From assembly GCA_025936045.1 (NCBI GenBank), contig JAICUB010000001.1:186001-250000 (forward strand): DNA of 64,000 nt. Direction: 5' to 3'. This DNA is from Polyangiaceae bacterium (GTDB taxonomy: Bacteria > Myxococcota_A > Polyangia > Polyangiales > Polyangiaceae). The translations under genes and the position numbers were made by a program. The stretch's first letter is position 1. Each line of letters begins with the position of its first letter. Shown here piece after piece: positions 34,606 through 44,378 of the stretch. The notes under the pieces were generated by a model. It did not search any database and was not told the DNA's origin. It saw nothing but the letters and a program-made list of their open reading frames with translations.

Positions 34606-36497
34606 TGACCAGTGCTGTGGTTCGAGAGCGGCTTGCCGGCCGCATTGTCAGCGACCGCACTCGTGAACGCAGGACTCGCGGCATTGACGGCGCGGAACGT
34701 GCCGTCACCGTTGGAAAACGCGATGCGTACGCCCGTCCAGCCCGGAACGCCGAGCAGCGCAATGTCGTCTCGTCGATCGCCGTCGAAGTCGCCCGCAATG
34801 ACCTTCACGCCCGCGGTCCGCGACCAGCCGGGAAAGCCACTGACGGTCTTGTTCGTCACGGTTACCTGAAAACTCGCCGTTCCGCCGTCCATCAGCACGA
34901 CTGGGCGTGAGAACGCGACGGGGATGGTGGTCCAGTTCGCTCCGCCGACGAGAGCGATATCGGTGCGACCATCACCGTCGAAATCACCCGTGACCGGTAT
35001 TGCACCGCTCGTCCTCGCGTAGTTCGCGAACGTGGTCTGTGCATAATTGAGAACGGTAAAGGTCCCGTTACCATTCGAGAAGGCATACGGGATTGACCCC
35101 CAGTTCGTGCCGCCGACCGCCGCAAGGTCGTCACGGCCGTCACCATCGAAATCACCCGCTACCGGTTTGGCACCGGGCTGAGCCGCGTACACGGGGAAGT
35201 CGGTCACGCTGTAGTTCGTGTCGGCCCATGCTCCTCCCCCCTGACTGAATGCCACCGGAATCGTACTCCAGTTTACCCCTGCCGTGAGCGCGATGTCGTC
35301 CCGCCCATCGCCGTCGAAGTCACCGGAGACCGGCAGCGCGCCGGCCAAGGCCGCATAAGTGGGAAAGTTTCCGGCGGCGTCGTTTACCTCCGTGAAAGTG
35401 GAGTCCCCATTCGCGAGTGCAACCGGCAGTGTCCACCAGTCGAGTCCTCCCGTCAGTGCCACGTCACTGAGTCCATCTCCGTCGAAATCCCCCGATACGG
35501 CCTTGACGTTCGGGGCGGTGGCCCAATTCGAAAAATTTGGCTCGTACGGGTTCGTCCCGGAATAGGTGAAGGTGCCGTCGCCGTTCGAGACACCGAACGG
35601 CAACGTCGTCCAGCCCGACACACCTGTCACCGTAATGTCGGACTTGCCGTCTCCGTTGACGTCGCCTTGCACGAACACCGCCCGCTTGATCCAGCTGCGA
35701 AACGCATCGACATGTTGATCGTACGTGAAGAGCCAGTCAGGGTCCTGTTCACGCGAGCGCTGATTGGAGTGGTGAATTCCGAGGACCCAATTCCCCGGCC
35801 GCCCCAAAACGTCGTATACCCGCGTCGTTGGACCGCCGGAGTCACCATGCCAGGCGTACTGCCCGCCGTTCGTGCTGTTCGGAGCGATCGAGAAAAGCGT
35901 GTAGAGGTTCTGGGCCACCGTGTTTTGGGACTGGCGGAGCGTTCCCGAGCCGCTTCCCGTCGGAGTCAGCGGGGCAGGGTCGGGCAGGATTGACGTATTC
36001 TGACCGTAGCCCTCCATCGAAACGTTGAGGTTCACCGTCGCATAGCCGTTATAGAGGGGCCACCAACCTGTTTCCGCATGGTTCAGCAGCACGAGGACGA
36101 TGTCCTCCGGGTCTTGCGCACCGTTGGCCGCTTGCCAACTGGTCGGATGAAACTCGCTGACATGCACCAACTGATTCGTATAGTTCGAATTGATGACGAG
36201 GCCCGGCGAAACCGCGCGGGAAGTCCAGATGGCCGAGATGGGAGAACGCAAGGGCCCCCCGGCGGATCCATCCGAGGTCACACAGTGACGCGCTGTCAGT
36301 GCCCAATAACGTCGGATGAGGACGCCGGAGCAGACGCCGTTCCCCGCGTTTAATGCCATTACGGCACCGTTGTTGATGACATTGTAGCCGTTTACAATCT
36401 CTTCGGCGGACTGGCTAGTCTCGCCCGCGTTTTCCGTCGGCGCGACACAACCGACCAGCGCCACCGCCATCACCCAACCCAATTGCAACGTCTTCAT
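34602..36497 (-). CDS. Trypsin-like serine protease with FG-GAP/VCBS repeats
   Basis: This 631-residue secreted protein has lipobox 'VALVGC', then an S1 protease domain. The triad is visible: His in 'LTARHCV', Asp in 'DPEDIVLVLL', Ser in 'GDSGGP'. From about residue 275 there are roughly six FG-GAP/VCBS-like repeats of about 50 residues. Each has a 'GDFDGDGxxD' calcium-binding loop and 'NWxTIPVAFSNGDGTF', expected to fold as a beta-propeller. The propeller probably gives surface binding while the protease acts. It stands downstream of a small LuxR-type gene on the same strand. Confidence 0.9.
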   Translation of the reverse strand: MKTLQLGWVMAVALVGCVAPTENAGETSQSAEEIVNGYNVINNGAVMALNAGNGVCSGVLIRRYWALTARHCVTSDGSAGGPLRSPISAIWTSRAVSPGLVINSNYTNQLVHVSEFHPTSWQAANGAQDPEDIVLVLLNHAETGWWPLYNGYATVNLNVSMEGYGQNTSILPDPAPLTPTGSGSGTLRQSQNTVAQNLYTLFSIAPNSTNGGQYAWHGDSGGPTTRVYDVLGRPGNWVLGIHHSNQRSREQDPDWLFTYDQHVDAFRSWIKRAVFVQGDVNGDGKSDITVTGVSGWTTLPFGVSNGDGTFTYSGTNPYEPNFSNWATAPNVKAVSGDFDGDGLSDVALTGGLDWWTLPVALANGDSTFTEVNDAAGNFPTYAALAGALPVSGDFDGDGRDDIALTAGVNWSTIPVAFSQGGGAWADTNYSVTDFPVYAAQPGAKPVAGDFDGDGRDDLAAVGGTNWGSIPYAFSNGNGTFTVLNYAQTTFANYARTSGAIPVTGDFDGDGRTDIALVGGANWTTIPVAFSRPVVLMDGGTASFQVTVTNKTVSGFPGWSRTAGVKVIAGDFDGDRRDDIALLGVPGWTGVRIAFSNGDGTFRAVNAASPAFTSAVADNAAGKPLSNHSTGH

Positions 36498-36715
36498 TAG
36501 GCCCGCTCCGTATCTTTCTCGTCCTGCGTTCGAGTAGCTCGCTACGTATTACGATTTGCGCGGCGAGCTCGACGGCGAGCAATCGGTGATCTGAACGCCG
36601 CCCGACCGCCGATGAGCAATCGCCGCCGTCAGGCGCAAGTACCAAGGCGTCAGTCTTCGCACAATCCCTCAAATTAGGGTGTGCGCGGGCGGCGCGTGGC
36701 GAACTGCCGCGCGTC

Positions 36716-37117
36716 TCACCCCGAAGGTTCTGTTCGGGCCGTTGCCGCGAGCGGCGAAGGGCCGATGTCCGCTTCAGGTCGTGAGCTCTTTGCGATAGCT
36801 TCGCAAAGGAGTGCGGCGCGGGAGCGCACTCCGAAGCGCCGAAAGATGGACTTGTTATACTGATTCACCGTGAAAGGGCCGATATCCAGGCGCTCCGCTG
36901 TGTCCTTGTCGGATCTACCTTCGAGCAAGGGGGCAAGCCTTTCGCGCTCGCGTGGCGTCAACGTGGAGCTCCTCTGCCGCCGCGCGATGCTATCGCGCGA
37001 GTGCTCGACGAGCGCATCAGCGCGGCGCGGGCCACGATCCGCTTCGCCTGTCGCGCCCACCCCGAGCTCGTCGCGCGAACCACGAGCGAGTACAGGCGCG
37101 GCCGGCGCGCAAGTCAA
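36716..37117 (-). CDS. Small LuxR-type helix-turn-helix protein
   Basis: This 133-residue protein has one recognisable domain, a LuxR/GerE helix-turn-helix at about residues 50-112: 'LTPRERERLAPLLEGRSDKDTAERLDIGPFTVNQY', then a wing-like 'IFRRFGVRSRAALLCEA'. No receiver or ligand domain is seen, and the 49-residue N-terminus reads like noise. The TTG at 37117 is a weak start, so the gene may be truncated or decayed. It is about 220 bp upstream of the protease gene, on the same strand, beside an IS remnant. Confidence 0.55.
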   Translation of the reverse strand: MTCAPAAPVLARGSRDELGVGATGEADRGPRRADALVEHSRDSIARRQRSSTLTPRERERLAPLLEGRSDKDTAERLDIGPFTVNQYNKSIFRRFGVRSRAALLCEAIAKSSRPEADIGPSPLAATARTEPSG

Positions 37118-37690
37118 CGCGCAACGAGGCGCGCCCTGAGGTAGAGCGATTCCGCGAGAGTGAGGTTGCGTCCAAGCTTCAGCGTCAACGATGACGTCGA
37201 GCGCGCGTTTGCCGATTGGTTCGAGGTGAGGGAGGTTAGCGTTTCGAGGACCGGCAGCGCTCAGGCTGAGTTGGCCAGCCTGGGAAGCTCAGAGGTTCCG
37301 GCTCCGCGCAGAGCAGCCGTTGCAGGTCCTCGAACTGGCTCTCGACAGTGATGGCGTGCCCGGGCGAGTTGGCCTTCGCGATGCGTCCCTGGAGATAGGA
37401 GACATATCCTCGCAGAGCGTTGCAATGGGTGCCGGATCGCTGCGCAATTCGGCGAGCTTCAGCACGCAACCGAGCGAGCGGTTGAGCGCGTACAGGTGCC
37501 ACGTCGCGAGCGCCAGTTTCTCGCCAGGGTGCGGGCTGGTACTCGGCGACCAGGCTCACGAACGCGCGAAACGCCGCGTTGCCGTCCTGGGCGAGCGGGT
37601 TGACGAGACGGTGATTCAACAGCGCACAGGCTTCCGAGCCGTGGCTACAGTAAAGCTAACGGCGGACGCCGCCCGCAGCTGATCAACGTA
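37118..37690. other. Unassigned stretch beside IS3 remnant
   Basis: Frames on both strands are open here (for example 37236-37619 minus and 37320-37682 plus), but none looks like a protein family that I recognise. This may be decayed DNA or the flank of the truncated insertion sequence. Confidence 0.4.
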
Positions 37691-38357
37691 GAGCTCAGGC
37701 TTTGGTGCACGCCCGACGCGCGCAGCTCGGCGCGATAGCTATCGCTCGCGTAAGGACTTCCGCGGTCCGAATGGTGCAAAAGTCCGCGCCGAGGGCGCCG
37801 CAGGCCGGAGCGCCCCGCGGAGAACTTCGAGGGCAAGCGCGGTGTCGTTGTGCTCGCTCACCGCCAAGCCAGCACGCGGCGCGAGCAGAGGTCGATCATC
37901 GGCGCGAGATAGAGCCAGCCTTCGTCGGTCTCGATTGCCGTCACGTCCGTCGCCCAAGCGCGATCGAGCTCGCTCACGTCGAACGGCGCGCCAACACGTT
38001 GGGAGCGATCGGTCCGCCATGGCGCGAGTCGGTCGTGCCCTTGAAACGGCGCTTGGAGCGGCCCCGCAGGCCGTTTTCCCGCGTCAAACGCTCGACTCGT
38101 TTCTTCCGACTCGGACGCCGCGCGCCTTGAGCTCGCTGTGCACGCGCGGGCTCGCTCGGCTGCCGTGAGCGCGTCCGGTGGCCCTTTCCCTGCGTCGATG
38201 TCGCACGCCTGACCCACTCCCGCACCTCCGTGCCGGTCAAATCCAAGTCCTCGGCGACCTGCGTGATCGTCCGATCGCCGACTTTGCACAGTCGGACCGC
38301 CTCCGCCGTGAACTCAGGCGCGAACGCTCGTCGCTTCCGTCTTTGCTTCCGTTCCAT
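37690..38357 (-). pseudogene. Decayed IS3-family transposase (orfA/orfB remnant)
   Basis: The start at 38357 gives an IS3 OrfA helix-turn-helix ('[35 protein letters not shown]'). Downstream, in changing frames, are OrfB pieces: '[22 protein letters not shown]', then '[35 protein letters not shown]' (first catalytic Asp), '[18 protein letters not shown]', and 'GLLHHSDRGSPYASDSYRAEL' (second catalytic Asp). The region with the final Glu is missing, and at least three frameshifts and an internal deletion are needed to join the parts. The element is inactive. I could not find its terminal inverted repeats. Confidence 0.75.
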
Positions 38358-38575
38358 GAACCACTCCCGGCGCATTCTCGCGCCTTTTCGGCGGTCCACG
38401 AAATAGGGGAACGTTCACCCTCGGCCGCAGCGTAGCGCCAAGATGGCGTGCCGCATAGCCTTCCGAGAGCTTGGACCCGCCCCGCCTGAACTCTACGCGG
38501 AGATTGTACAAGCAAGGGAACTGCTGACGTTCGCCCGCTTCGTGCGGACAATGGTATAAGCGTCGCCGCCGGACG

Positions 38576-40090
38576 ATGGAGCGAACGCTGGAGCCGGGGA
38601 CCGTCCTTTGGGGCCACTATCGCATCGAGCGCAAGCTCGGAGCGGGCGGCATGGGGGCGGTGTATGCGGCCAGGAACATTCACACGATGGGCGACGTCGC
38701 TCTCAAAATCCTGACCCACGACTCCGACTTTGCCGTGGAAAATTTTCAGTTCGAGGCAACCGTCGGCGCTCGGATCCGGAAGGCTTCGGGGCCGAACCGG
38801 AACATCGTGGAGGTCAAGGATGCCGGCTATCGCCCGGGTGAAAAGTGCCGCTACATCGTGATGGAGCTTCTCGAGGGGCAGTCATTCGCAGAGAGAGTGA
38901 AGCCCGAGTCGCCGCTCAGCGCGCCGGAAGTGGTGGACTTCGTCGAGCAGATCGCACGTGGTCTGGACGCTGCTCACTCGTGCGCCGAGGGCGACAAGCC
39001 GACGCCCATCGTGCACCGCGATATCAAGCCCGCAAACCTGTTCCTAACGACTGGCTCCGTCGTGAAGATCCTCGACTTCGGGTTGGCCAAACGCGTCAGC
39101 GCGTCGGTCGCAACGAGCGGTGAAGCACGGGGGACGCCGCTCTACATGGCGCCTGAACAGTTCATGGGGGCAAAGGTGTGTCCTGCGACGGATGTTTGGG
39201 CGCTCGGACTCGTCACGTTCTTCCTGCTCACGGGCCACGAGTTCTGGAACAGCGCGAGAGTGACGGACGCGACCACGCTCGCAGTCTGGGAGGAACTGCA
39301 AAAGAGCCGTGCTTCGCCGAGTGCGCGGTTCCGAGAACTGACTGGATCCGACCCCACCTGGACCCCTGCGTTCGACGCCTGGTTCGCCAGGGCGACCGAG
39401 AAAATGGCGCATAGCCGCTTTCCGACGGCCGGGGCAGCGGCAGCGGCGTTGCGTAAGGCGCTTCTCGGAAAAGGCCGCGAGCCGCGCGCGATGACCCCCT
39501 CCGTGGATCCGCTCGGCGCGACCGAAACCTCGCCCCGGCTGAGTGCGCCCGTCGATCGGTCGGTCGGCGCGGCGAAGACGGACGGACCTTTAACCCAATC
39601 GGTGGTCTCGTTCAGCCGCTTCACCGACAAGCTTGGCTCGTCGCGCGTTGGCTGGGGGCTGGCAGTGGCGGTGACCGCCGGTCTTCTCTTCGTGTTGAAG
39701 CTGCAGACGCGCCGCGCTGACGTAGCGTCGCCGAGCCCCATGATCTCCAACGACTCGCCTGCACGGGGCACGGCTGCGCAGGCCGCCGTGGAGGCGAATC
39801 CTCCGAGTCCTGCGCCTCCCCTGGCGTCGGCCGTTGTCGAGCGCCCTTCGCCACCCGTTGCTCAGCACGGCTCGAGGACAACGCGAGCAAACGTTGCGCT
39901 TTCACGCAGCGAGCCACCACCCGTCGCGCATTCGGTTGCTCCTCCCACCGAGTCCGTGGAACGCGAACCGTCCGTGCCGCCACCGACACCCTCCGCGTCG
40001 GTTTCGCTCGCCTCGGCGTCCGCGCCGCCCGCGAGTGCGAGCGTCGCTCCGAAGACCAAACCGCACGAGAACCCCCTGGACAAGCGGTGA
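38576..40090 (+). CDS. Ser/Thr protein kinase with extracytoplasmic tail
   Basis: This 504-residue kinase has a cytoplasmic Hanks domain: P-loop 'LGAGGMGAVY', 'VALKIL' lysine, catalytic 'VHRDIKPANLF', 'LDFGLAK', 'GTPLYMAPEQ' and 'DVWALGL'. One membrane segment is at about residues 362-378, followed by a Pro/Ser/Ala-rich tail. All catalytic residues seem present. It is first in a compact operon with a TPR/PEGA-like membrane protein, a propeller-like lipoprotein and an FHA-domain sigma-54 activator. FHA domains bind phosphothreonine, so the kinase probably signals to that activator. Confidence 0.92.
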   Translation: MERTLEPGTVLWGHYRIERKLGAGGMGAVYAARNIHTMGDVALKILTHDSDFAVENFQFEATVGARIRKASGPNRNIVEVKDAGYRPGEKCRYIVMELLEGQSFAERVKPESPLSAPEVVDFVEQIARGLDAAHSCAEGDKPTPIVHRDIKPANLFLTTGSVVKILDFGLAKRVSASVATSGEARGTPLYMAPEQFMGAKVCPATDVWALGLVTFFLLTGHEFWNSARVTDATTLAVWEELQKSRASPSARFRELTGSDPTWTPAFDAWFARATEKMAHSRFPTAGAAAAALRKALLGKGREPRAMTPSVDPLGATETSPRLSAPVDRSVGAAKTDGPLTQSVVSFSRFTDKLGSSRVGWGLAVAVTAGLLFVLKLQTRRADVASPSPMISNDSPARGTAAQAAVEANPPSPAPPLASAVVERPSPPVAQHGSRTTRANVALSRSEPPPVAHSVAPPTESVEREPSVPPPTPSASVSLASASAPPASASVAPKTKPHENPLDKR

Positions 40091-41064
40091 ACATGCCGCA
40101 TGCGCGGAACGACTGGCTCTCGAGGCTACGGCTCACGGCGATCGTGCTCGTTTGCTGGACATCGGCAAGGACCGCCACGGCGCAAGACGCAGACGCGACG
40201 AGCAGCGTTACCGAGCGGGCCGAAGCCGAGTTTGCCGCAGGCCTCGCGCTGCGGTCGACGGACCCAGCGACGGCCTGTCGTCACTTCCAGAAGAGCCTCG
40301 CGCTCGAGCGGAGCGCTTCGGTTTGGGTTCGCGTCGGCGAATGTCGCGAGCAGGAAGGGACACCGCGGCAGGCGCTTGCGGATTACCGGCGTGCGCTCGA
40401 GCTCAACCGAGAGGTCAACGGGTACCGGCCGGAATACCAGGCCGACCTGAAGCAGGCGATCGAGGAGCACCTTGCGACGCTCGAGGCACGGATACCGCGC
40501 GTCATCATCCACGTCACACCTCAGCCCGCAGGGCTCGAGCTGGTCCTCGACGGGGAGCCGCTGCCGCTATCGACGCTCGACCGCCCCGCGGGAGTCAATC
40601 CGCTTCAGATGCACGCGCTCGTGGCGCATGCACCCGGGTATCAAGCAGCGACAGCCTACGGCCGTGAAGAAATCAATATGACCTTGCTGCCAGCCGCTGC
40701 ATCGCCCCGGCTCCTAACCTACGTGGCTGGCGGCATCGCGATCGTGGCGCTCGCAACGGCAGGGGGGTTCTATCTCGACTCCCGCGGGAGCCTGCGTGCC
40801 CGAGATCGCGCCTGCCCCGGTGGGGGCGGCTTTACTTGTGCGAGCGAGGCCGAGCGTCACACCTATGAAGCGCGCCAGTCGGACGCTGCGCGCTCGCTCA
40901 CGATCGCAGATGTCTCGGTGGGCGTCGGGGCTGGAGCGCTTGCTGCAGCATGCGTGTTGTGGTTCCTGGAGCCCCATTTCCGATCTGGAACGCGCGGGGG
41001 CTCGACGGTGACGTCGCGACTGGCCGTCGACGCGAATGGACTGAGCTTGGAGGGAACATGGTAG
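40087..41064 (+). CDS. TPR/PEGA-like membrane protein
   Basis: This 325-residue protein has a signal peptide (about residues 12-32), then a TPR-like block 'AEAEFAAGLALRSTDPATACRHFQKSLALERSASVWVRVGECREQEG'. A PEGA-like beta segment follows ('VIIHVTPQPAGLELVLDGEPLPL'), then two hydrophobic segments (about residues 208-228 and 275-297). This combination is frequent next to Ser/Thr kinases in Polyangiales. The start is GTG 40087 (GTGA overlap with the kinase stop) or ATG 40093. Its role is unknown; a periplasmic sensor or scaffold for the kinase is possible. Confidence 0.75.
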   Translation: MNMPHARNDWLSRLRLTAIVLVCWTSARTATAQDADATSSVTERAEAEFAAGLALRSTDPATACRHFQKSLALERSASVWVRVGECREQEGTPRQALADYRRALELNREVNGYRPEYQADLKQAIEEHLATLEARIPRVIIHVTPQPAGLELVLDGEPLPLSTLDRPAGVNPLQMHALVAHAPGYQAATAYGREEINMTLLPAAASPRLLTYVAGGIAIVALATAGGFYLDSRGSLRARDRACPGGGGFTCASEAERHTYEARQSDAARSLTIADVSVGVGAGALAAACVLWFLEPHFRSGTRGGSTVTSRLAVDANGLSLEGTW

Positions 41065-42860
41065 CAAACAGAACCTGGGCGGCAGCGTGCGTCGTGTGGA
41101 CGCTCGTCGGCGGGTGTGGGCTCGAGGAGCATCACCCTCGTGTCGATGCAGCCGTCGTCGCAGGCGGCGCGGGGGGCGCCGCGGGTCGGGCTCTGAACGA
41201 CACGGGCGGCGCCGCGCGACGCGATCTGAACGACACGGGCGGCGCTGCCGGTGCAGGCGCGGGCGACCAGCCGCTTGGAACGGGCGCCGAAGGCGGTACG
41301 ACAGCGCGCGCTTCGGGGGGTGCCGTTGGAAGCAGCGGAGCACACTCGTCTGGCGGAAAGGGTTCGATCGCGGGGTCAGACGGGGCAGCGATAGGTAACG
41401 ACGGCACGGCTGGAGGGACCGGAGGCGGTCCGGAAAACCTCGCGGGCGACGCAGGAGACTCCTCGAGCACGGCTCGCGCTGGAACCGCCGGCGCTGCGGG
41501 AGAGTCAACGGCCGGGCAGAGCTCGGCGGGCACCGGCGGAAGCAATGTATCGTGTCCAGCACCCGCGCAATTCAGCTTCCTCGACGGCTTCGAAGCGTAC
41601 CCGAGCGACACCGTCCTTGGTGTCCCCGGTTCCCCCTGGCGCGCCCTCAACCCGTCGAGCACGACGGGTAGCCTGACGACGGTGTGGGCACGGTCGTGCG
41701 CCAAGGACCTCTTCCTTCAGGCCGCGGGCCCGATCCTTTACGCACCCTTGTCGCTCGCCTCGCGCCCTTCAAAGCTGAACATCGAGCTTTGGTACGCGCC
41801 CGCCGCCGGCGCCGACAGCGCCGCTGAGTTCGGCTTGGGCTCCATCGACGGCCAGATCTTGAGCAAGGCCTTCGCCATCTCGGTTCAGGGCGGGAGCGCC
41901 AAGGCATCGACTTCGTCCGGTCCGTCGAGCATGGTCAGTACCAATGTGCAAAGCGCGAGCGACACGTTCGGACGAGCCGCGCAGAACTACATTCGCGTGG
42001 AGCTCGACTACTGTGAGCTCGAGGCTCGCGTCTATGTCGGAACCGATAGCGACGCTCCACTGTCGGCGACGGTCGGCCTGGGAGCGAACGACAATTTCGA
42101 CATCTTCTATCTCGCGCCGGAAGCACGCTCGACTTACATCGACAATCTCGCGATCTGGACGCCTGCGACGCCCATCGATCGGTCGCAGCTGTGCGCAGGT
42201 CAGCTGCTGGATACGTTCACTTCACCCGGCAGTCGCTGCAGCGGCCTCGGTTGGGACGGCAATAACCTCTGGCTGCTAGACAATCTCGAGGCGCTGTATC
42301 AGCTGGACGACACGGGAAAAGAGACAAACAGCGTCGCGCTCGACTTTCACGGTGATGGGCTGAGCTGGGATGGCGTCGGCTTCTGGACACGAAACAACGA
42401 CAGCGCCTCGTTCGGGACGCAGATCGTGCGCGTACGCGCCAATGGAACCGTCGATTCCGGCCCCGACATCTTTGCTCAACAAGGCTTCAGCGACTGGGAT
42501 AGCCAGGCCCAGTGGTACGACGGCTCGTTTTGGACCCTCTCATCACAATTTGGTGTTCACAAGTGGTCGACCGCCGGCGTCGAGCAGCTGAACTGGACGA
42601 CGAGTGAGCTCTCCCCCGTCGGCCTACTCGCCAAAGGCGACGCCCTCTATTTCGGGGTAGGCATCTGGAGGAACTCCGCCGACTACGACACCGGCGTCGC
42701 GAAGTACTCGTTGACCGGCGTGCCTCTCGGCTCCTTCGACCTGGCTCAATTGGGCGTGCCCAACGGGCTCGGTCGTCTCTCGCTGGCAAGCGACGGACAG
42801 ACCTATTGGGTCTGCAGCGAGGACGGATTCGACGTTTGGCACGTTGCGCTGCCGTTCTGA
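41058..42860 (+). CDS. Gly-rich-linker lipoprotein with beta-propeller-like C-terminus
   Basis: This 600-residue protein has a lipobox 'LVGGC' at about residue 20. A long Gly/Ala/Ser linker follows with the short repeat 'LNDTGGAA', then a jelly-roll-like region ('FLDGFEAYPSDTVLGVPGSPW...YIDNLAIW'). A C-terminal half of repeated 'GLGWDGNNLWLLDN', 'GLSWDGVGFWTRNN', 'AQWYDGSFWTLSS' units looks like propeller blades. I do not recognise an enzymatic motif. The start overlaps the previous stop, and the earlier part of the open frame only shadows that gene. It may be a surface sensor for the kinase. Confidence 0.78.
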   Translation: MVANRTWAAACVVWTLVGGCGLEEHHPRVDAAVVAGGAGGAAGRALNDTGGAARRDLNDTGGAAGAGAGDQPLGTGAEGGTTARASGGAVGSSGAHSSGGKGSIAGSDGAAIGNDGTAGGTGGGPENLAGDAGDSSSTARAGTAGAAGESTAGQSSAGTGGSNVSCPAPAQFSFLDGFEAYPSDTVLGVPGSPWRALNPSSTTGSLTTVWARSCAKDLFLQAAGPILYAPLSLASRPSKLNIELWYAPAAGADSAAEFGLGSIDGQILSKAFAISVQGGSAKASTSSGPSSMVSTNVQSASDTFGRAAQNYIRVELDYCELEARVYVGTDSDAPLSATVGLGANDNFDIFYLAPEARSTYIDNLAIWTPATPIDRSQLCAGQLLDTFTSPGSRCSGLGWDGNNLWLLDNLEALYQLDDTGKETNSVALDFHGDGLSWDGVGFWTRNNDSASFGTQIVRVRANGTVDSGPDIFAQQGFSDWDSQAQWYDGSFWTLSSQFGVHKWSTAGVEQLNWTTSELSPVGLLAKGDALYFGVGIWRNSADYDTGVAKYSLTGVPLGSFDLAQLGVPNGLGRLSLASDGQTYWVCSEDGFDVWHVALPF

Positions 42861-42905
42861 AAGCAGCGCTCGCTCGGGCCGCGTCCTCGAGCAGGTGGAG
42901 GGTGG

Positions 42906-44378
42906 TTGCACTCGGCCGTGGATTGCGTTCTCATCCGCGGCTTGAGTAGTGGCAAGACAACCACGCTGGCGGATGCTCGCGCGCAGGCCACGGCAGCCGG
43001 GCAATCGCGGCTCGGTATCCGGTGGATCTTTCCGACGACGCTCGGGACGGCGACCTTCCTCGCTCCGGGAACGTTGATCGGCCGTGCGCAGCCGGGTTCG
43101 GGTCGGCCACGCGGGGACGAACGCACAGTGACGACCCTCGAGGTGAGCGGCGTTTCCAAAGAACACGCCGAGCTCGTCGAGCGGGGCGGGGCCATTTGCC
43201 TGCGGGATCGCGGAAGCAAGAACGGGTCCTACGTGAATGGTCGGAAGGTCACGCTGTCGCCCCTTACGCACGGAGACGTGGTACGACTCGGCGAGTGCGT
43301 GGGGGTCGTGTGTTCGATTCCGCACGAGGATCGAGGTTTCGCCGAATTCGAAACAGGCCTATTCGGAGGGCCCGCTTTGGCCGAAGCGCTCGACTCGGCC
43401 CGTCGCGTCGCGGAAATGGGTCTTTCCGCGGTGATCGTGGGCGAGACGGGAACCGGAAAGGAGCTGTTCGCTCGCGCCATTCATGCGTGGGGCCGTCGCG
43501 CGCGGGGGAGCGACGCGGAGCCTCGCTCGAAGTCGCCGTTCATCGCCGTCAACTGCGCAAGCCTGCCTGAACAGCTGGCCGATGCTTTGCTCTTCGGTTA
43601 CGTGAAAGGGGCATTCACGGGCGCAACCGGGGACGTACCCGGATTCTTTCGTGAAGCAGATGGCGGCACGCTACTCTTGGACGAGGTCCTCGACTTGCCG
43701 CGGGCCGTTCAGGCAAAGCTCCTGAGAGTGCTTCAGGAAGGTGAGGTCCTTCCCGTGGGCGAAACGGCGCCGAAGAAGGTATCGGTGCGGGTCCTAGTGA
43801 CCGCGCATACACCCCTCCAGCAAGCGGTGGCCGCGGGCGAGTTTCGGCAGGATCTGCTGATGCGCCTCGAGCAGGCGGTGATTGCGCTCCCGCCGCTCCG
43901 CGCACGCAAGGAGGACATCGCGCATCTCCTCAGTTGGCTCTTGGCACGACAGGCGCGCAGCCGCCCCACAGCGGAAGCTACGCATGCAAGTGAAGGCGCC
44001 AGCTACGTGCCTCAAGCCCAGCTGATCGAGAGCCTATGCATCTACGATTGGCCGGGAAACGTGCGTGAGTTCGTGAACGTCGTCGTGGACCTGACCGCGA
44101 GGAGCATCCCCGATACAACGCTCGAGTGGCGAAACTTGCCCCTTCGGATAAGGGACGCCGAGCGTGCAACCGCGTCGGAGACCGAGGCTGCCGCGGCCGC
44201 CGCGGAAGGGGGTGAACCGAGCGACCTCAAGAGGAAGCTGATCGCCGCCCTGCGCGCGCACGACGGTGTTGTCGCCCAAGCGGCCCGCGCCTTGGGATTG
44301 AAGAACCCGACCATGCATCGCTACCTGAAAAGATGTAGGATCGAGCCCGCCGACTACAGATTTAGGACCAGCAAGTAG
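42906..44378 (+). CDS. FHA-domain sigma-54-dependent activator
   Basis: This 490-residue activator has an FHA domain at about residues 50-125 ('TLIGRAQPG', 'VSKEHAELV', 'RDRGSKNGSYVNGRKV'). The AAA+ domain has Walker A 'GETGTGKE', an intact GAFTGA loop, and Walker B 'GGTLLLDEV'; a Fis-type helix is at the C-terminus ('GVVAQAARALGLKNPTMHRYLKRC'). There is no receiver domain. The FHA domain would read Thr phosphorylation by the kinase at the start of the operon. TTG 42906 has GGAGGG a few bases upstream; GTG 42918 is the alternative. Confidence 0.9.
   Translation: MHSAVDCVLIRGLSSGKTTTLADARAQATAAGQSRLGIRWIFPTTLGTATFLAPGTLIGRAQPGSGRPRGDERTVTTLEVSGVSKEHAELVERGGAICLRDRGSKNGSYVNGRKVTLSPLTHGDVVRLGECVGVVCSIPHEDRGFAEFETGLFGGPALAEALDSARRVAEMGLSAVIVGETGTGKELFARAIHAWGRRARGSDAEPRSKSPFIAVNCASLPEQLADALLFGYVKGAFTGATGDVPGFFREADGGTLLLDEVLDLPRAVQAKLLRVLQEGEVLPVGETAPKKVSVRVLVTAHTPLQQAVAAGEFRQDLLMRLEQAVIALPPLRARKEDIAHLLSWLLARQARSRPTAEATHASEGASYVPQAQLIESLCIYDWPGNVREFVNVVVDLTARSIPDTTLEWRNLPLRIRDAERATASETEAAAAAAEGGEPSDLKRKLIAALRAHDGVVAQAARALGLKNPTMHRYLKRCRIEPADYRFRTSK

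Noticed and set aside
38545-38575. Possible sigma-54 promoter before the first Ser/Thr kinase gene
   Set aside because: GG-N10-GC spacing occurs but the TTGC part is missing; GG and GC are too common in this DNA.
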